64,000 bases of DNA from Halomarina halobia (GCF_029338575.1 NZ_CP119992.1:1116001-1180000), one strand, 5' to 3'; positions 32,778 to 42,797 are shown, counted from the stretch's first letter. The notes: a model not told the origin generated them from the sequence alone. Translations and numbers: made by a program.

Positions 32778-34841
32778 TCAGATGAGCCCGCTCGTTTCGA
32801 TGACCGCGTATCCGACGACCTCCGTCGCGTGGGTCGTCTCGGAATCCCTGCTCTGCTCCTCCTCGACGAGTACTCGAACGCTGGACCCGGTGAGCTCCCG
32901 ATACCGAAGCCCTGCCGTGTCAGACTCGTCGAACGTCTGGATGGCCGCGACGAACAGCGGCGAGTTATACGTCTGCTGGAAGTCGATCCGGTACCACCGG
33001 TCGGGCACCACGTCGGGCGTTCGACCGACCTCGAACTGGACGCCGTTGATGGTAAACACGCCCGGTTCGATCGCAGCGTACCCGACCGTCTCACTCAGGT
33101 GTCCACCTCTGGCCTCTTCCTCCTGAAGGCGGATGTCGACGCCGTTGCTCGAAGCGTCTCGTTGCCGTGTGACGATGGGATCCTGACCACGGTACGTCTG
33201 TGGCTGAGAGAGGACGACGGGCGTGTCGGTGAAGTTCTGGAAGAAGCTCGTCCGGGTGAACTGGTGATCGGTGGCCATCGTATCGACTTCGAGACGGTTG
33301 CCAGCCGAAGACGTGTACGCACCCGCCTCGAACACCACGTAGTGCACCGTCTCCTCCAAGTGTGCCCCATCCAGGTACGCCCACTCCTCGATCTGGAACT
33401 GGAAGCTCTGACTGGCGACGTTGCGCAGACGAACGTGACACGGATGACCCCCGTTGCGCGAGACCGGATTCATGATCACGATCGGGTTGTCGTACGAACG
33501 CTCGAGATTCACCGTGAACCACGTCGTTCGATTCGGCTGGCTGACCGACACCGTCCCGGATTCACCGATCGCGAGCGCCGCCTCGACGTCCACTAACCCG
33601 TAGCCGCCTTCGGCTTCCGAGAGCCCGATGTTCTCGGCGGTGTCGCGGAGCTGGCCGCGAGCGCCCCCCGGATTCTCGTAACTCGACGGCGTCAGCGTAT
33701 CGTTCGAATCGTACGTGATGTTGTTCGCGTTGTTGAACCCGACCGCCATGAGATGGGCTGCCGCACCGCCGACGTGCGGTGACGCCATCGACGTCCCGGA
33801 GAACGACGCGTACCCGCCGGGGATTGTCGACCTGACGTCACTTCCGGGAGCGGCGAGTTCGATCTCTGGCCCCGTCGAGGAGAAGTCGGCGAGGGTGTCA
33901 TTGCGAGTCGTCGCGCTGACGGCGATGACCTCGTCGTAGGCGGCCGGGTAGTTGACGCAGTTCGTGCACGGGCCGTCATTACCGGCGGCGGCAACGAGAA
34001 CGACGTTCCGACGGTAGGCGTACTTACAGGCGTCGTGGACCGCCTGCGAGGCGAACGTCGTCCCCAGACTCATGTTGGCGACCTCCCAGCCCTGATCGGC
34101 GACGTAGACGACGGCGGAGGCGATATCTGAGAAGGTTCCCACGCCGTTACAGTCGAGCGCCTTCACGGCGTGTAACGTCGCGCTCGTAGCGACGCCGACG
34201 ACGCCCTCGGTGTTGTTCACCGCAGCGACGGTGCCGGCGACGTGAGTACCGTGATCGTCGTCGTCGTCCCACGGTTCGAGGCAGGCGTTCCCGTTGGTAG
34301 ACGCACAGGGAGTCCCGTCGTACTGTACCCCACACCGGACGTAGGCCTGTCCGGTCCCGAGGTTAGCCTGTAGATCGGGGTGATCGGAGTCGATGCCCGT
34401 GTCGATGATCCCGACATCTGCCCCACGTCCGGTGAAGCCGTCGTGTTGGACTTCGTCGGCGTCGATCCGGTCGACACCCCAGGGGATGGTCTGGGTCCCT
34501 CGGGTCCCGTGGTCGATCGCTCTCACGAGTCCGTTCGGCTCGATGTACCGGATATCGTCGCGCTGGCTTAGCGCTGCTAGCGCCGAGTCGGAAAACTCCC
34601 CGACGACCGCCTGTCCCCCTTCACCGAAGTCGTGGGTATCGATGACCACGTCGGCCTGCGCCTTCGAACGCTCGACGGCGCTCCACGACTGCGTCCCGAC
34701 GATCATGCCCTCCCCCGGCCGCGCGTATTCCTTCGAATCCCCGTGCGCAGTAGCTTCACTGACGTACGTTCCGAGAGCAATGCCGCCAGTAGCGCCCAGG
34801 ATGATCTGCCGACGAGTGAATCTAGCATTCGTGTCTTTCAT
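32778..34841 (-). CDS. Secreted subtilase (S8) with three lectin-like C-terminal repeats
   Basis: This 687-residue protease has a Tat signal at residues 8-32 (TRRQIILGATGGIALG), an inhibitor-like propeptide (about 40-105) and a subtilase domain (about 115-425). The catalytic triad is visible: D147 (GIIDTGIDSDHPDL), H197 (DDHGTHVAGT) and S351 (SFSGTSMASPHVGG), with oxyanion N288 (AAAGNDG). Seven cysteines in the catalytic domain (for example C170, C179, C187, C292 and C295) suggest disulfides. After it come three related repeats (about 440-508, 518-598 and 615-685), each ending in a similar strand: ETVHYVVFEAG, ETVGYAAIEPG and EVVGYAVIETSG. They resemble H-type lectin domains, so the protease may be carbohydrate-anchored. 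The promoter TATAATTTA (34871-34879) predicts a nearly leaderless mRNA. Confidence 0.93.
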   Translation of the reverse strand: MKDTNARFTRRQIILGATGGIALGTYVSEATAHGDSKEYARPGEGMIVGTQSWSAVERSKAQADVVIDTHDFGEGGQAVVGEFSDSALAALSQRDDIRYIEPNGLVRAIDHGTRGTQTIPWGVDRIDADEVQHDGFTGRGADVGIIDTGIDSDHPDLQANLGTGQAYVRCGVQYDGTPCASTNGNACLEPWDDDDDHGTHVAGTVAAVNNTEGVVGVATSATLHAVKALDCNGVGTFSDIASAVVYVADQGWEVANMSLGTTFASQAVHDACKYAYRRNVVLVAAAGNDGPCTNCVNYPAAYDEVIAVSATTRNDTLADFSSTGPEIELAAPGSDVRSTIPGGYASFSGTSMASPHVGGAAAHLMAVGFNNANNITYDSNDTLTPSSYENPGGARGQLRDTAENIGLSEAEGGYGLVDVEAALAIGESGTVSVSQPNRTTWFTVNLERSYDNPIVIMNPVSRNGGHPCHVRLRNVASQSFQFQIEEWAYLDGAHLEETVHYVVFEAGAYTSSAGNRLEVDTMATDHQFTRTSFFQNFTDTPVVLSQPQTYRGQDPIVTRQRDASSNGVDIRLQEEEARGGHLSETVGYAAIEPGVFTINGVQFEVGRTPDVVPDRWYRIDFQQTYNSPLFVAAIQTFDESDTAGLRYRELTGSSVRVLVEEEQSRDSETTHATEVVGYAVIETSGLI

Positions 34842-34867
34842 CCTGTGAGGAACGTAGATAGTTAATT

Positions 34868-34880
34868 ACTTATAATTTAT
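34868..34880 (-). promoter_or_regulatory. TATA box for the subtilase gene
   Basis: The minus strand reads AATAAATTATAAG in a 50-bp AT-rich block (34860-34915), 27-39 nt before the start codon at 34841. Confidence 0.5.
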
Positions 34881-35018
34881 TATTGAATCTAAATTATTTG
34901 TTCCATGATATGAATATGTGTTTCGACGTTGGCGCGGATCGGCGGCCGAATACGCCCGCGACGAGGTGTTTCGAGGGTACTGCTCGCGTTCGGGTAACCC
35001 CGCCCCGGAGCCTCAGAG

Positions 35019-36011
35019 TCAGAGGTACTCCCGCTCGCGGAAGTAGATGAGCATGACGAGCGCGACGAGCAGCATCCCGACCATCACGGCCGGGTAGCCC
35101 AACGGCCACGCCAGTTCGGGCATGTTGAACCGGCTGTCTCCGAAGTTCATCCCGTAGACGCCCGCGATGAAGGTGAGGGGGAGGAAGATGGTCGCGACGA
35201 CGGTGAGCGTCTTCATCACCTCGTTGGTGGACTGAGAGAGGGTGTTGAGGTAGATGTCCCGCGCGCCGCTGGTGAGATCGCGGTACGTCTCCGTGAGGTC
35301 GACGATGTGGACGAGGTGGTCGTACACGTCCCGGAAGTACTTCTCCATCTCCGGGCGGACGTACCCCGTGTCCCCCCGCGCGAGCGCGCCGATCGACTCG
35401 CGCGCGGGCCACGTCACCTTTCGGAACGCCAGCAGGTCGCGCCGAACGCCGTTGATCCGCTCGAGCGTGTCGATTCCCGTCGAGACGAGCACCTCCTCCT
35501 CGATGCGCTCGATCTGCGTCTCGATCCGGTCGAGCAGGTCGAAGTAGTCGTCCACGACCGTGTCGATCACGCGGTAGGCGGTGTAGTCGGCCCCCCGCTG
35601 GAGCAGGCGCTCGTCCCACTGCGTCACGGCGGACCAGACCCGCTGGACGGCCGCGATGGGCGACACCGAGAGCGTACACACCCAGTCCTCGCCGATGAAC
35701 ACGCCGAGGGGTTCGTCGCGTACCTCCTCGTCGAACGGCCGGTCGCCGCGGGTGAGTTCGGCCTCCTTCGCGAGGACGAACGTGTAGTCGGTGAACTCCT
35801 CGGTCTTCGGGCGGACGTTATTGAGGACGTCCTCGACCGCGAGCGGGTGGATGCCGAAGACGTCCGCCACGAGGCGCAGCTCCGTCTCGGTGGCGTCGGT
35901 CGCGTCCACCCACGCGGTGCCCTGCTCCGACTTCAGGACCGAGAGATCCGCCGAGCCGTCGACCGAGCGGCGTTCGACCGCCCCCGAGGCGTACGAGAGC
36001 GCGGAGATCAC
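35019..36011 (-). CDS. corA: CorA-type magnesium/cobalt transporter
   Basis: This 330-residue CorA-family channel has a cytoplasmic N-terminal alpha/beta domain (about 1-250), with WVDATDATETELRLVADVFGIHPLAVEDVLN and the acidic stalk helix YFDLLDRIETQIERIEEEVL. Two C-terminal membrane helices follow: STNEVMKTLTVVATIFLPLTFIAGVYGMNF carries the signature YGMNF, then VMVGMLLVALVMLIYF. The end is basic (REREYL). It is a pentameric divalent cation channel in the cytoplasmic membrane. The start GTG (36011) overlaps the stop of the upstream membrane gene (GTGA), so translation is coupled. Confidence 0.95.
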   Translation of the reverse strand: MISALSYASGAVERRSVDGSADLSVLKSEQGTAWVDATDATETELRLVADVFGIHPLAVEDVLNNVRPKTEEFTDYTFVLAKEAELTRGDRPFDEEVRDEPLGVFIGEDWVCTLSVSPIAAVQRVWSAVTQWDERLLQRGADYTAYRVIDTVVDDYFDLLDRIETQIERIEEEVLVSTGIDTLERINGVRRDLLAFRKVTWPARESIGALARGDTGYVRPEMEKYFRDVYDHLVHIVDLTETYRDLTSGARDIYLNTLSQSTNEVMKTLTVVATIFLPLTFIAGVYGMNFGDSRFNMPELAWPLGYPAVMVGMLLVALVMLIYFREREYL

Positions 36012-36304
36012 GCGCGATCACCTCCCGTTCCCGCCCTCACGTCGGCCCCGTCGAACGTCGAGGGCGACCCGGGTGCGTCGCGCCCGTCGGTCGATCCGCC
36101 GCCGTCGAACCGTCTCGGATCGCGACTCGGCTCCCGCGTTCGGGACGACGACTGACGCGGATCGGACATCGCCGCGAGCGCGATACCCACCATGACGCCC
36201 GTCACGGTGATCGACCGACCCGGATACGGTGCGACGACGCCGAGGACGTACCCGCAGAGCGCGAGCGCCGTGAGCGCGAGGCCGACCATGCGCATGCGAT
36301 TCAT
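36008..36304 (-). CDS. Small membrane protein coupled to corA
   Basis: This 98-residue protein begins at ATG 36304 (MNRMRMVGLALTALALCGYV) with two predicted membrane helices (about 5-24 and 32-47, VTGVMVGIALAAMS), followed by a long polar, disordered tail rich in Arg, Asp, Ser and Gly. The last codon overlaps the corA GTG start (36008-36011), so the two genes form an operon. Function is unknown. The gene could encode a small accessory subunit of the CorA channel, but that is inference from coupling only. Confidence 0.6.
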   Translation of the reverse strand: MNRMRMVGLALTALALCGYVLGVVAPYPGRSITVTGVMVGIALAAMSDPRQSSSRTREPSRDPRRFDGGGSTDGRDAPGSPSTFDGADVRAGTGGDRA

Positions 36305-36466
36305 ACCGTTCGCTCTCGCTGCCAACGAAAAAAGGGTATGCGTCGTTTCGGTCGGTACGGAGGGGGGTTCGAGCGATTCCGACGAGCCGTCGACGGCGGA
36401 GTGGTGACCGTCCCGGCGTCCGGTCGAGAGGAGGGAGGGGAAGGTGACGACGAAGCGGATAGACGG
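36305..36466. other. Intergenic, no gene seen
   Basis: This 160-bp spacer holds the promoter for the corA operon (AT-rich AACGAAAAAAGGGTATG near 36324-36340 on the plus strand). No gene is supported on either strand. Confidence 0.35.
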
Positions 36467-36959
36467 TTACGGCGAGCGGTCGCGACCGGCTCGCTCGACG
36501 CGTCGCCGGTGTTCGAGGTAGAGTTTGTACGCGACTTGCAGTTCGAGCGGACCGATCGGAAGTTCGGAATCGACGCTGGTGATTCGGGCGATGATGTTGT
36601 TTTCGAGAGAGGCCCGTCGTACTCGTCGTCGACGGACTTGGCTTCGAGGTGGGGGGACCATTTCGCCGGTTCGGGCATCCCAGATATTGTCGTCGAGCAT
36701 TTCGTCCATCGAATCGAGCGGCATCGCTTGGCCCCATGCCGTGTTCTTCGTGTCGATCGACGAGGCGACCTATCGTGTCGGGGTCGATGTATTCGAGGAG
36801 AACGTCGATGTCCTCGGTCGCTCTAGAACGTCCGGTCAGGATCACGACGTAGCCGCTGACGTAGACGTGGCCGATGTCGAGGTCGTCGAGGATCGAGGAA
36901 AACTGAACGGCGAGGTCGTAGAGGTCGTTGGGGTTTTCGGTCGACGACGAGGAGACCAT
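36467..36959 (-). pseudogene. Nucleotidyltransferase-like gene broken by frameshifts
   Basis: From ATG 36959 the frame encodes a nucleotidyltransferase-fold start: LAVQFSSILDDLDIGHVYVS, GYVVILTGRSRATEDIDVLL (a G-x-GRSRxTEDIDV motif as in minimal nucleotidyltransferases), then EYIDPDTIGRLVDRHEEHG. The homology continues in another frame (MPLDSMDEMLDDNIWDARTG), then shortly in a third (PHLEAKSVDDEYD), and returns as NNIIARITSVDSELPIGPLE and LQVAYKLYLEHRRR to TAA at 36467. At least three phase changes are needed to assemble one protein. Related genes occur as toxin-antitoxin-like or orphan enzymes; here it must be non-functional unless the sequence contains errors. Base composition is less GC-biased than in the flanking genes. 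Confidence 0.7.
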
Positions 36960-37062
36960 CGCGCAGTTCGATCCCACCCATGCCGTGTCGTTACGTTACG
37001 AAGACGAGATAAGTGCTCGTACACACAGACGCACGATCGCCTCCACTACCCCTCGCTCGTAG

Positions 37063-38544
<1,482 letters not shown>

Positions 38545-38707
38545 TACCCGTGGTTCATCGGATGCGCGTTTGAATCCGTCGGAACCGCGGGACGCCCTGT
38601 CTCCCCGGGCGAGCGGCGGTCGAGGTCGGTCGGCGTCCGACCCCGGCGCGGCGTCCCGGCGTTCGAATCCGACCGGTCGACCCGGTCTGCGGCCGACGTC
38701 CGCCGCG

Positions 38708-39238
38708 TCAGCGCCCGACGACCGACTCGACCGCGCGCACGGCGTTCGGCCCGTCGCGCCGCTTGACGAGCACGACGAGCGCCGACCCCGCGACGGCGGC
38801 GGCCTCGACGGCGATCCCCTCCGCTCGCAGGCGCGCGAGCGCCTCGGCGAGCGCCGTCGCGTTCACGTCGCCCGTCGCGAGCACGCCCGTGAGCGATCCC
38901 CCCGGACCGTACGCGCTCTCGCCGACCCGGAGGAGCGGGGGCGCGTCGGTCCGCGCGCGCTCGCCGTGGTCGACGCCACCTCCGCCGTCTTCGTCCCCGC
39001 CGTCGCCCGTCGCGACGGCCCCCAGCCCGCTGCGCATCGCGACGCTGGCCGCTCCCGAGGGCGGTTCGTAGTCGTCCAGTTCCTCGGCGTAGCGGCGGAG
39101 CGCGGCGGTGACGGCCTCCTCGTCGCCGACGTCGAGGTACCGGGCGGCGGCGGCGTAGTTCACGACGCCCGCGCGCAGGGCGTCGTAGAGGAACGGTCGG
39201 GCGCGGACGGCGGCGCGCGTCTCTGCTGCGAGGGACAT
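38708..39238 (-). CDS. Conserved haloarchaeal protein (DUF7523-like), 176 aa
   Basis: The protein starts at ATG 39238 (MSLAAETRAAVRARPFLYDA). The N-terminal helical region has LRAGVVNYAAAARYLDVGDE then EAVTAALRRYAEELDDYEP, and the C-terminal half has strands GGSLTGVLATGDVN, ALARLRAEGIAV and ALVVLVKRRDGPNAVRAVE, which have an ACT-like alternation. I recall a haloarchaeal family of this organisation (DUF7523); function unknown. It is soluble and cytoplasmic. It is divergent from cbiX across the composite inverted repeat. Confidence 0.7.
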   Translation of the reverse strand: MSLAAETRAAVRARPFLYDALRAGVVNYAAAARYLDVGDEEAVTAALRRYAEELDDYEPPSGAASVAMRSGLGAVATGDGGDEDGGGGVDHGERARTDAPPLLRVGESAYGPGGSLTGVLATGDVNATALAEALARLRAEGIAVEAAAVAGSALVVLVKRRDGPNAVRAVESVVGR

Positions 39239-39297
39239 ACTGGGTGGTGTGCGTGAGAACACCCTAAAAGCCGTTCGAAGAGCGAACAGGGCGGTAC

Positions 39298-39577
39298 CCC
39301 TGGCGGACTGAAAGGGCGAGCGGTCTGGACGAAGCACGGTACCGCAAGCACCGCAACCGAGCGGAGCGAGGTGAGGAGCGCAGCGTGTGCCGCGCGAGTC
39401 CAGACCGCGAGGGCTTTCGAGGTGATTCAGCGTCGGAGTAGTCGATAGTGACCTCGAAAGCCCTCACGGTATCGACCCTCCGGGCCTCGCTGCGCGCTTC
39501 GCTCACTCCGTTCGCTCGCTCCAGTGCTTACGTCGTCCGGGAGGGTCGATACCGCTCGCCCTTTCAGTCCGCCAGGG
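39298..39577. repeat. 280-bp composite inverted-repeat element
   Basis: Outer arms 39298-39324 and 39551-39577 are perfect 27-bp inverted repeats (left arm begins CCCTGGCGGACTGAAAGG). Inside are three hairpins in tandem: A, 39320-39330 with 39398-39408 (11 bp perfect); B, 39409-39423 with 39451-39465 (15 bp perfect); C, 39467-39480 with 39541-39554 (14 bp perfect). Stems A and C each share 4-5 bases with an outer arm, so the outer and inner pairings compete. GCGCAGCG in loop A (39378-39385) is complementary to CGCTGCGC in loop C (39488-39495). No reading frame is convincing. It lies between divergent genes. Confidence 0.85.
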
Positions 39578-39646
39578 CCTCGGGGTGCGTCGTACGCGAG
39601 CCCTAGGAGCGAAGGTCTTAATCCGAAAAATCCCCAACGTCGGGGC

Positions 39647-40519
39647 ATGTCACAGGCGCTCGTCATCGTCGCCCACGGCTCGCACCTGAACCCCGACTCG
39701 AGCGCGCCGACGTTCGACCACGCCGACACCGTCCGCGCGGCCGGGATCTTCGACGAGGTCCGCGAGGCCTTCTGGAAGGAGGAGCCGTCGTTCCGGGAGG
39801 TGCTCCGGACCGTGGAGGCGGAGGAGGTGTTCGTCGTGCCGCTGTTCGTCAGCGAGGGCTACTTCACCGAGGAGGTGATCCCCCGCGAGTTGCGCCTCGA
39901 GGGGTGGGACGTCTCCCGGTGGGACTCCGACGGCACCAGCGCGAGCCACGCGAGCCTCCGGGCGAGCGACGTGGACAAGACGGTCCACTACTGCGGACCG
40001 GTCGGCACGCACGACGCGATGAGCGACGTGATCGTCCGGCGCGCCCAGTCGGTGACGGGTGATCCCGACGTGGGGCCGGGGTTCGGCCTCGCGGTCGTCG
40101 GCCACGGCACCGAGCGCAACGAGAACTCCGCGAAGGCCATCCACTACCACACCGAGCGCATCCGCGAGATGGATCGATTCGACGAGGTGGCGGCGCTGTT
40201 CATGGACGAGGAACCCGAGGTCGACGACGTGACCGACTACTTCGAATCGGACGACGTAGTGGTCGTCCCCCTCTTCGTCGCCGACGGCTTTCACACCCAG
40301 GAGGACATCCCCGAGGACATGGGCATCACCGACGACTTCCGGGAGGGCTACGACGTGCCGGCGGAGGTCGACGGTACGCGCATCTGGTACGCCGGCGCGG
40401 TCGGGACGGAGGCGCTCATGGCCGACGTGATCGTCGAGCGCGCGCGCGACGCCGGGGCCGACGTGGGCGGCTCGGCGGAGCGCGTCCGCGAGCGGGCCGG
40501 CGACGTGGCGGGGGACTGA
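39647..40519 (+). CDS. cbiX: Sirohydrochlorin cobaltochelatase, two-domain CbiX
   Basis: This 290-residue enzyme inserts cobalt into sirohydrochlorin in anaerobic cobalamin synthesis. It has two CbiX-like halves: VIVAHGSHLNPDSSAPTFDH and EEVFVVPLFVSEGYFTEEVIP in the first, AVVGHGTERNENSAKAIHYH and VVVVPLFVADGFHTQEDIPE in the second. Each half retains an active-site-like His in GHG/HGS and a His or similar residue late. An acidic segment follows the second half. The start ATG 39647 is chosen because the family begins MxxALVIVAHGS; the longer frame crosses the inverted-repeat element. It is followed 75 bp downstream by the DR2241-type gene, its usual haloarchaeal neighbour. Confidence 0.92.
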   Translation: MSQALVIVAHGSHLNPDSSAPTFDHADTVRAAGIFDEVREAFWKEEPSFREVLRTVEAEEVFVVPLFVSEGYFTEEVIPRELRLEGWDVSRWDSDGTSASHASLRASDVDKTVHYCGPVGTHDAMSDVIVRRAQSVTGDPDVGPGFGLAVVGHGTERNENSAKAIHYHTERIREMDRFDEVAALFMDEEPEVDDVTDYFESDDVVVVPLFVADGFHTQEDIPEDMGITDDFREGYDVPAEVDGTRIWYAGAVGTEALMADVIVERARDAGADVGGSAERVRERAGDVAGD

Positions 40520-40594
40520 GGTTCGGGTGCTCCGTCGCCCCGTCACCGCGCCGAAAAACGCGGATTTACCTGCTTTCCGCCGCTCGGTTCGGGC

Positions 40595-41716
40595 ATGGAC
40601 GAGTCCCCGGATCGAACGCGGCGCGCGACAGGCGCGACGAACGAGGAGCAGTTCGACGCCCTTCGAGCCGCCGCCGAGGACGGCGTCGACTTCGACGGCC
40701 TGCGCGTCGCGGCCGACGGCGACGCGTACGCCTTCGCCACGCCCGAGGTCGAGCGCTCGGGACTCGACGAGCGCTCGTTCCGCGACCTCGCGATGGAGCA
40801 CGCGGACTACGTGAACAACTGGTACGCCTGGACGCTGACCGACCTGAGCGCCGACCGCGAGGCGTTCCTGCGGTGGGTCGAGGGGGCCGACGAGCGCCCC
40901 GTGCCCGAGCGTTACGCGGCGCTACGCGAGGGAGGGATCTCGCGGTCGTGGGGGCAACTGCGGATCACGGCGACGCTGGGCGACGACGGCGAGCGCCGCT
41001 ACGACCTCCGTCACGAGGCGGACGCCGACCGCGCCGTCGACGACCTCGACCGCCGCGACGACCCGCTCGACGCCCGCCGCCTCGCCACCTACGACGAGAG
41101 GGGGCGCTACCGCCCGCTCAAGACGGCACCCACGCTCCGTCGGGGGTGGGTCTACCCCGACCTCCCGGGCGCGGACCTCGTGCGCGCGGTCGACTTCCTC
41201 TACCCCGCGACGGTCGCCAACTGGTACCGCGAGCGGACGGGCGACCTCGACGTGAGCCACTGGCGCGAGACCGCGGAGCGACAGACCGGCATCTACGACA
41301 TCGTCGACGAACTCCCCTCGGAGGCCGTCGATTGGGTCGCCGAGGCCTGCTGCGTGGACTCCCAGTGTCTCAAGCGCCGCGAGTGGGACGAGGACGAGGC
41401 GACGCCGCTCGACGCGCCGCGCGGTGACGGCGAGTTCCCCTGCCGGGAGCCCTGCTCGCTCGTGATCGCCGCCGCGCGCACGTGGACGACCCTCGAGCGC
41501 GAGGAGCCACGCGAGTACACCTTCGAACTCACCCCGAGCGAGAAGGAGCAGATCGAGGCGATCGTCGAGGCGGTCGCCGAGGACCGGACCGACGAGATCC
41601 GCGAGGCGGACGTCTCCGAGGGCGCGAACCGCTACCGGGCGCGCTACCTCCGGGCAAAGCGGTTCGACGACGAGGGAAACCTCTGCGGCGTCCCGACCGA
41701 CGAGAGCGGGGAGTAG
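40595..41716 (+). CDS. DR2241-type iron-sulfur protein (CbiX partner)
   Basis: This 373-residue protein resembles DR2241 of Deinococcus: an N-terminal part with WGQLRITATLGDDGERRYDL, a middle VDFLYPATVANWYRERTGDL, and a Cys-rich region EACCVDSQCLKRREW then FPCREPCSLVIAAAR that would hold a 4Fe-4S cluster (Cys-Cys-x4-Cys and Cys-x3-Cys). A C-terminal coil (SEKEQIEAIVEAVAEDR) follows. The biochemical role is not known to me. It is in tandem with cbiX, so a function in cobalamin biosynthesis or tetrapyrrole handling is likely. Cytoplasmic, no membrane segments. Confidence 0.85.
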   Translation: MDESPDRTRRATGATNEEQFDALRAAAEDGVDFDGLRVAADGDAYAFATPEVERSGLDERSFRDLAMEHADYVNNWYAWTLTDLSADREAFLRWVEGADERPVPERYAALREGGISRSWGQLRITATLGDDGERRYDLRHEADADRAVDDLDRRDDPLDARRLATYDERGRYRPLKTAPTLRRGWVYPDLPGADLVRAVDFLYPATVANWYRERTGDLDVSHWRETAERQTGIYDIVDELPSEAVDWVAEACCVDSQCLKRREWDEDEATPLDAPRGDGEFPCREPCSLVIAAARTWTTLEREEPREYTFELTPSEKEQIEAIVEAVAEDRTDEIREADVSEGANRYRARYLRAKRFDDEGNLCGVPTDESGE

Positions 41717-41930
41717 TCGGGCGAGGGAAGCGAGCGCGGGCAACGGGGCCCGACGTGCTGAAAACAGCTCCCAGTACCCTAGAGAGCCGAGTAACTGACG
41801 GCTCCCGGATGGTGAGTTCGACGGTGAAGCCCGGATCGCCTCGTCTGACGGCAATCCCGGAGCCGACGATGGGGAGCCGTCGCTGGCACTGCCAAGAAGA
41901 CGGCGTTCGGTCGGTGTTGCCGTCGACGGC
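41717..41930. other. Convergent spacer with protein-like fragment
   Basis: No gene supported. On the minus strand a short run, RRLPIVGSGIAVRRGDPG then FTVELTIREPSVTRLSRVLG (about 41755-41880), is open and protein-like but has no start and no recognised family; it could be a relic or coincidence. Confidence 0.3.
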
Positions 41931-42419
41931 CTATCTCCTCGCTTCGACGGCGGCCGGCGTCCATTCTCCGGAACGCAGTGTCGCGAGGTAGTCGCCGACG
42001 GTGCGAACGCCCTCGTCGGTCGAACAGGGAACGACGGTCAACAGGTCGTCGGCGTCATACACTGCGAGACACATGGTCGGAAACCTGACCACCTCGACCT
42101 GTTCGTCGGTGACCAATGAACCGAGCGTGTGGGTCGAAAACGCCGGTTCGAGCCGATGGCCGGTTCGTTCCGCCCACACTTCGAACTCCTCGTACGTGGA
42201 TCGGGCAGCGCGGACGGCCGCATCGGCCGCCGCCGGGTCCGTGGTGGCCCCCACGCGTACCTGTTTGCCCCAGACCTCGACGGTCACGTCGGCTATGGCT
42301 CCCGCCTCTCGGAGCTGTTCGAGCTGCTCGTAGACCGCTTCCTGTCGATCGTGCACGCCCACGGGCGTGCACTCACGCACACGCAGTTCGACGCGAGGAG
42401 GGTCGCTCTCTACCGTCAT
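41931..42419 (-). CDS. Haloarchaeal HTH-domain-type protein, 162 aa
   Basis: ATG 42419 (MTVESDPPRVELRVRECTPV) is the chosen start. The protein resembles a haloarchaeal family whose N-terminus has a region like VGVHDRQEAVYEQLEQLREAG, TVEVWGKQVRVG, an amphipathic helix AVRAARSTYEEFEVWAERTG, and the conserved core FPTMCLAVYDADDLLTVVPC. Two or three Cys and an acidic character are notable. Some homologues are annotated as HTH proteins, but no clear DNA-binding helix is visible, so the function remains open. It is the last gene before a relic-rich stretch. Confidence 0.65.
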   Translation of the reverse strand: MTVESDPPRVELRVRECTPVGVHDRQEAVYEQLEQLREAGAIADVTVEVWGKQVRVGATTDPAAADAAVRAARSTYEEFEVWAERTGHRLEPAFSTHTLGSLVTDEQVEVVRFPTMCLAVYDADDLLTVVPCSTDEGVRTVGDYLATLRSGEWTPAAVEARR

Positions 42420-42797
42420 TCGCCGTGCCCCACCGTCGCGGTACATCGGTCGTCAGCGCGCTCGGGGATATGCTCGTTCCAACGCATATCTGACGTCACG
42501 TACAGTACGGACGCCTGTCCCCTCGGCCATCGCGGTGGACCCACTATCTGCGCCTCGTTGATGGCCCGAAAGCGCGGGTACGCGAGGGTCGTCCGCGACG
42601 ACGGTAGCGCCTCGGGGAGCGACCCGGTCCACCGGTCGTAGCTCGACGCGTCCACGTCGGAACTGGCCTCCGAGGTGCGCCCCGTCACATCCGGCCTCCG
42701 GACGGCTGGGGGGGCTTCCAACCGTCGAACGACGAGCCGAAATCGAGTGACTCGAGCGTGATCTGCCTCGGCGGTCGATAGGTGACGGCACGCCGAG
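42420..42797. other. Gene-poor stretch
   Basis: No convincing full-length gene. A minus-strand frame from GTG 42801 to 42685 reads TRRAVTYRPPRQITLESLDF then GSSFDGWKPPQPSGGRM (38 codons) and overlaps the stop of the SDR relic; it looks coding by codon use but is unidentified. Confidence 0.35.

Noticed and set aside
38640..38690. Possible tRNA T-arm around GTTCGAATCC
   Set aside because: The flanking bases do not form a five-pair T-stem and no acceptor, D or anticodon arms can be drawn. I found no tRNA in the window.
39298..39577. Reading the inverted-repeat element as coding sequence
   Set aside because: Frames across it are interrupted or shadow-like, and the pairing symmetry explains the sequence better than protein constraint.
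41755..41880. Minus-strand peptide RRLPIVGSGIAVRRGDPG
   Set aside because: Protein-like by eye but without start, ribosome-binding site, or a family I can name; kept only as a possible relic in the spacer note.
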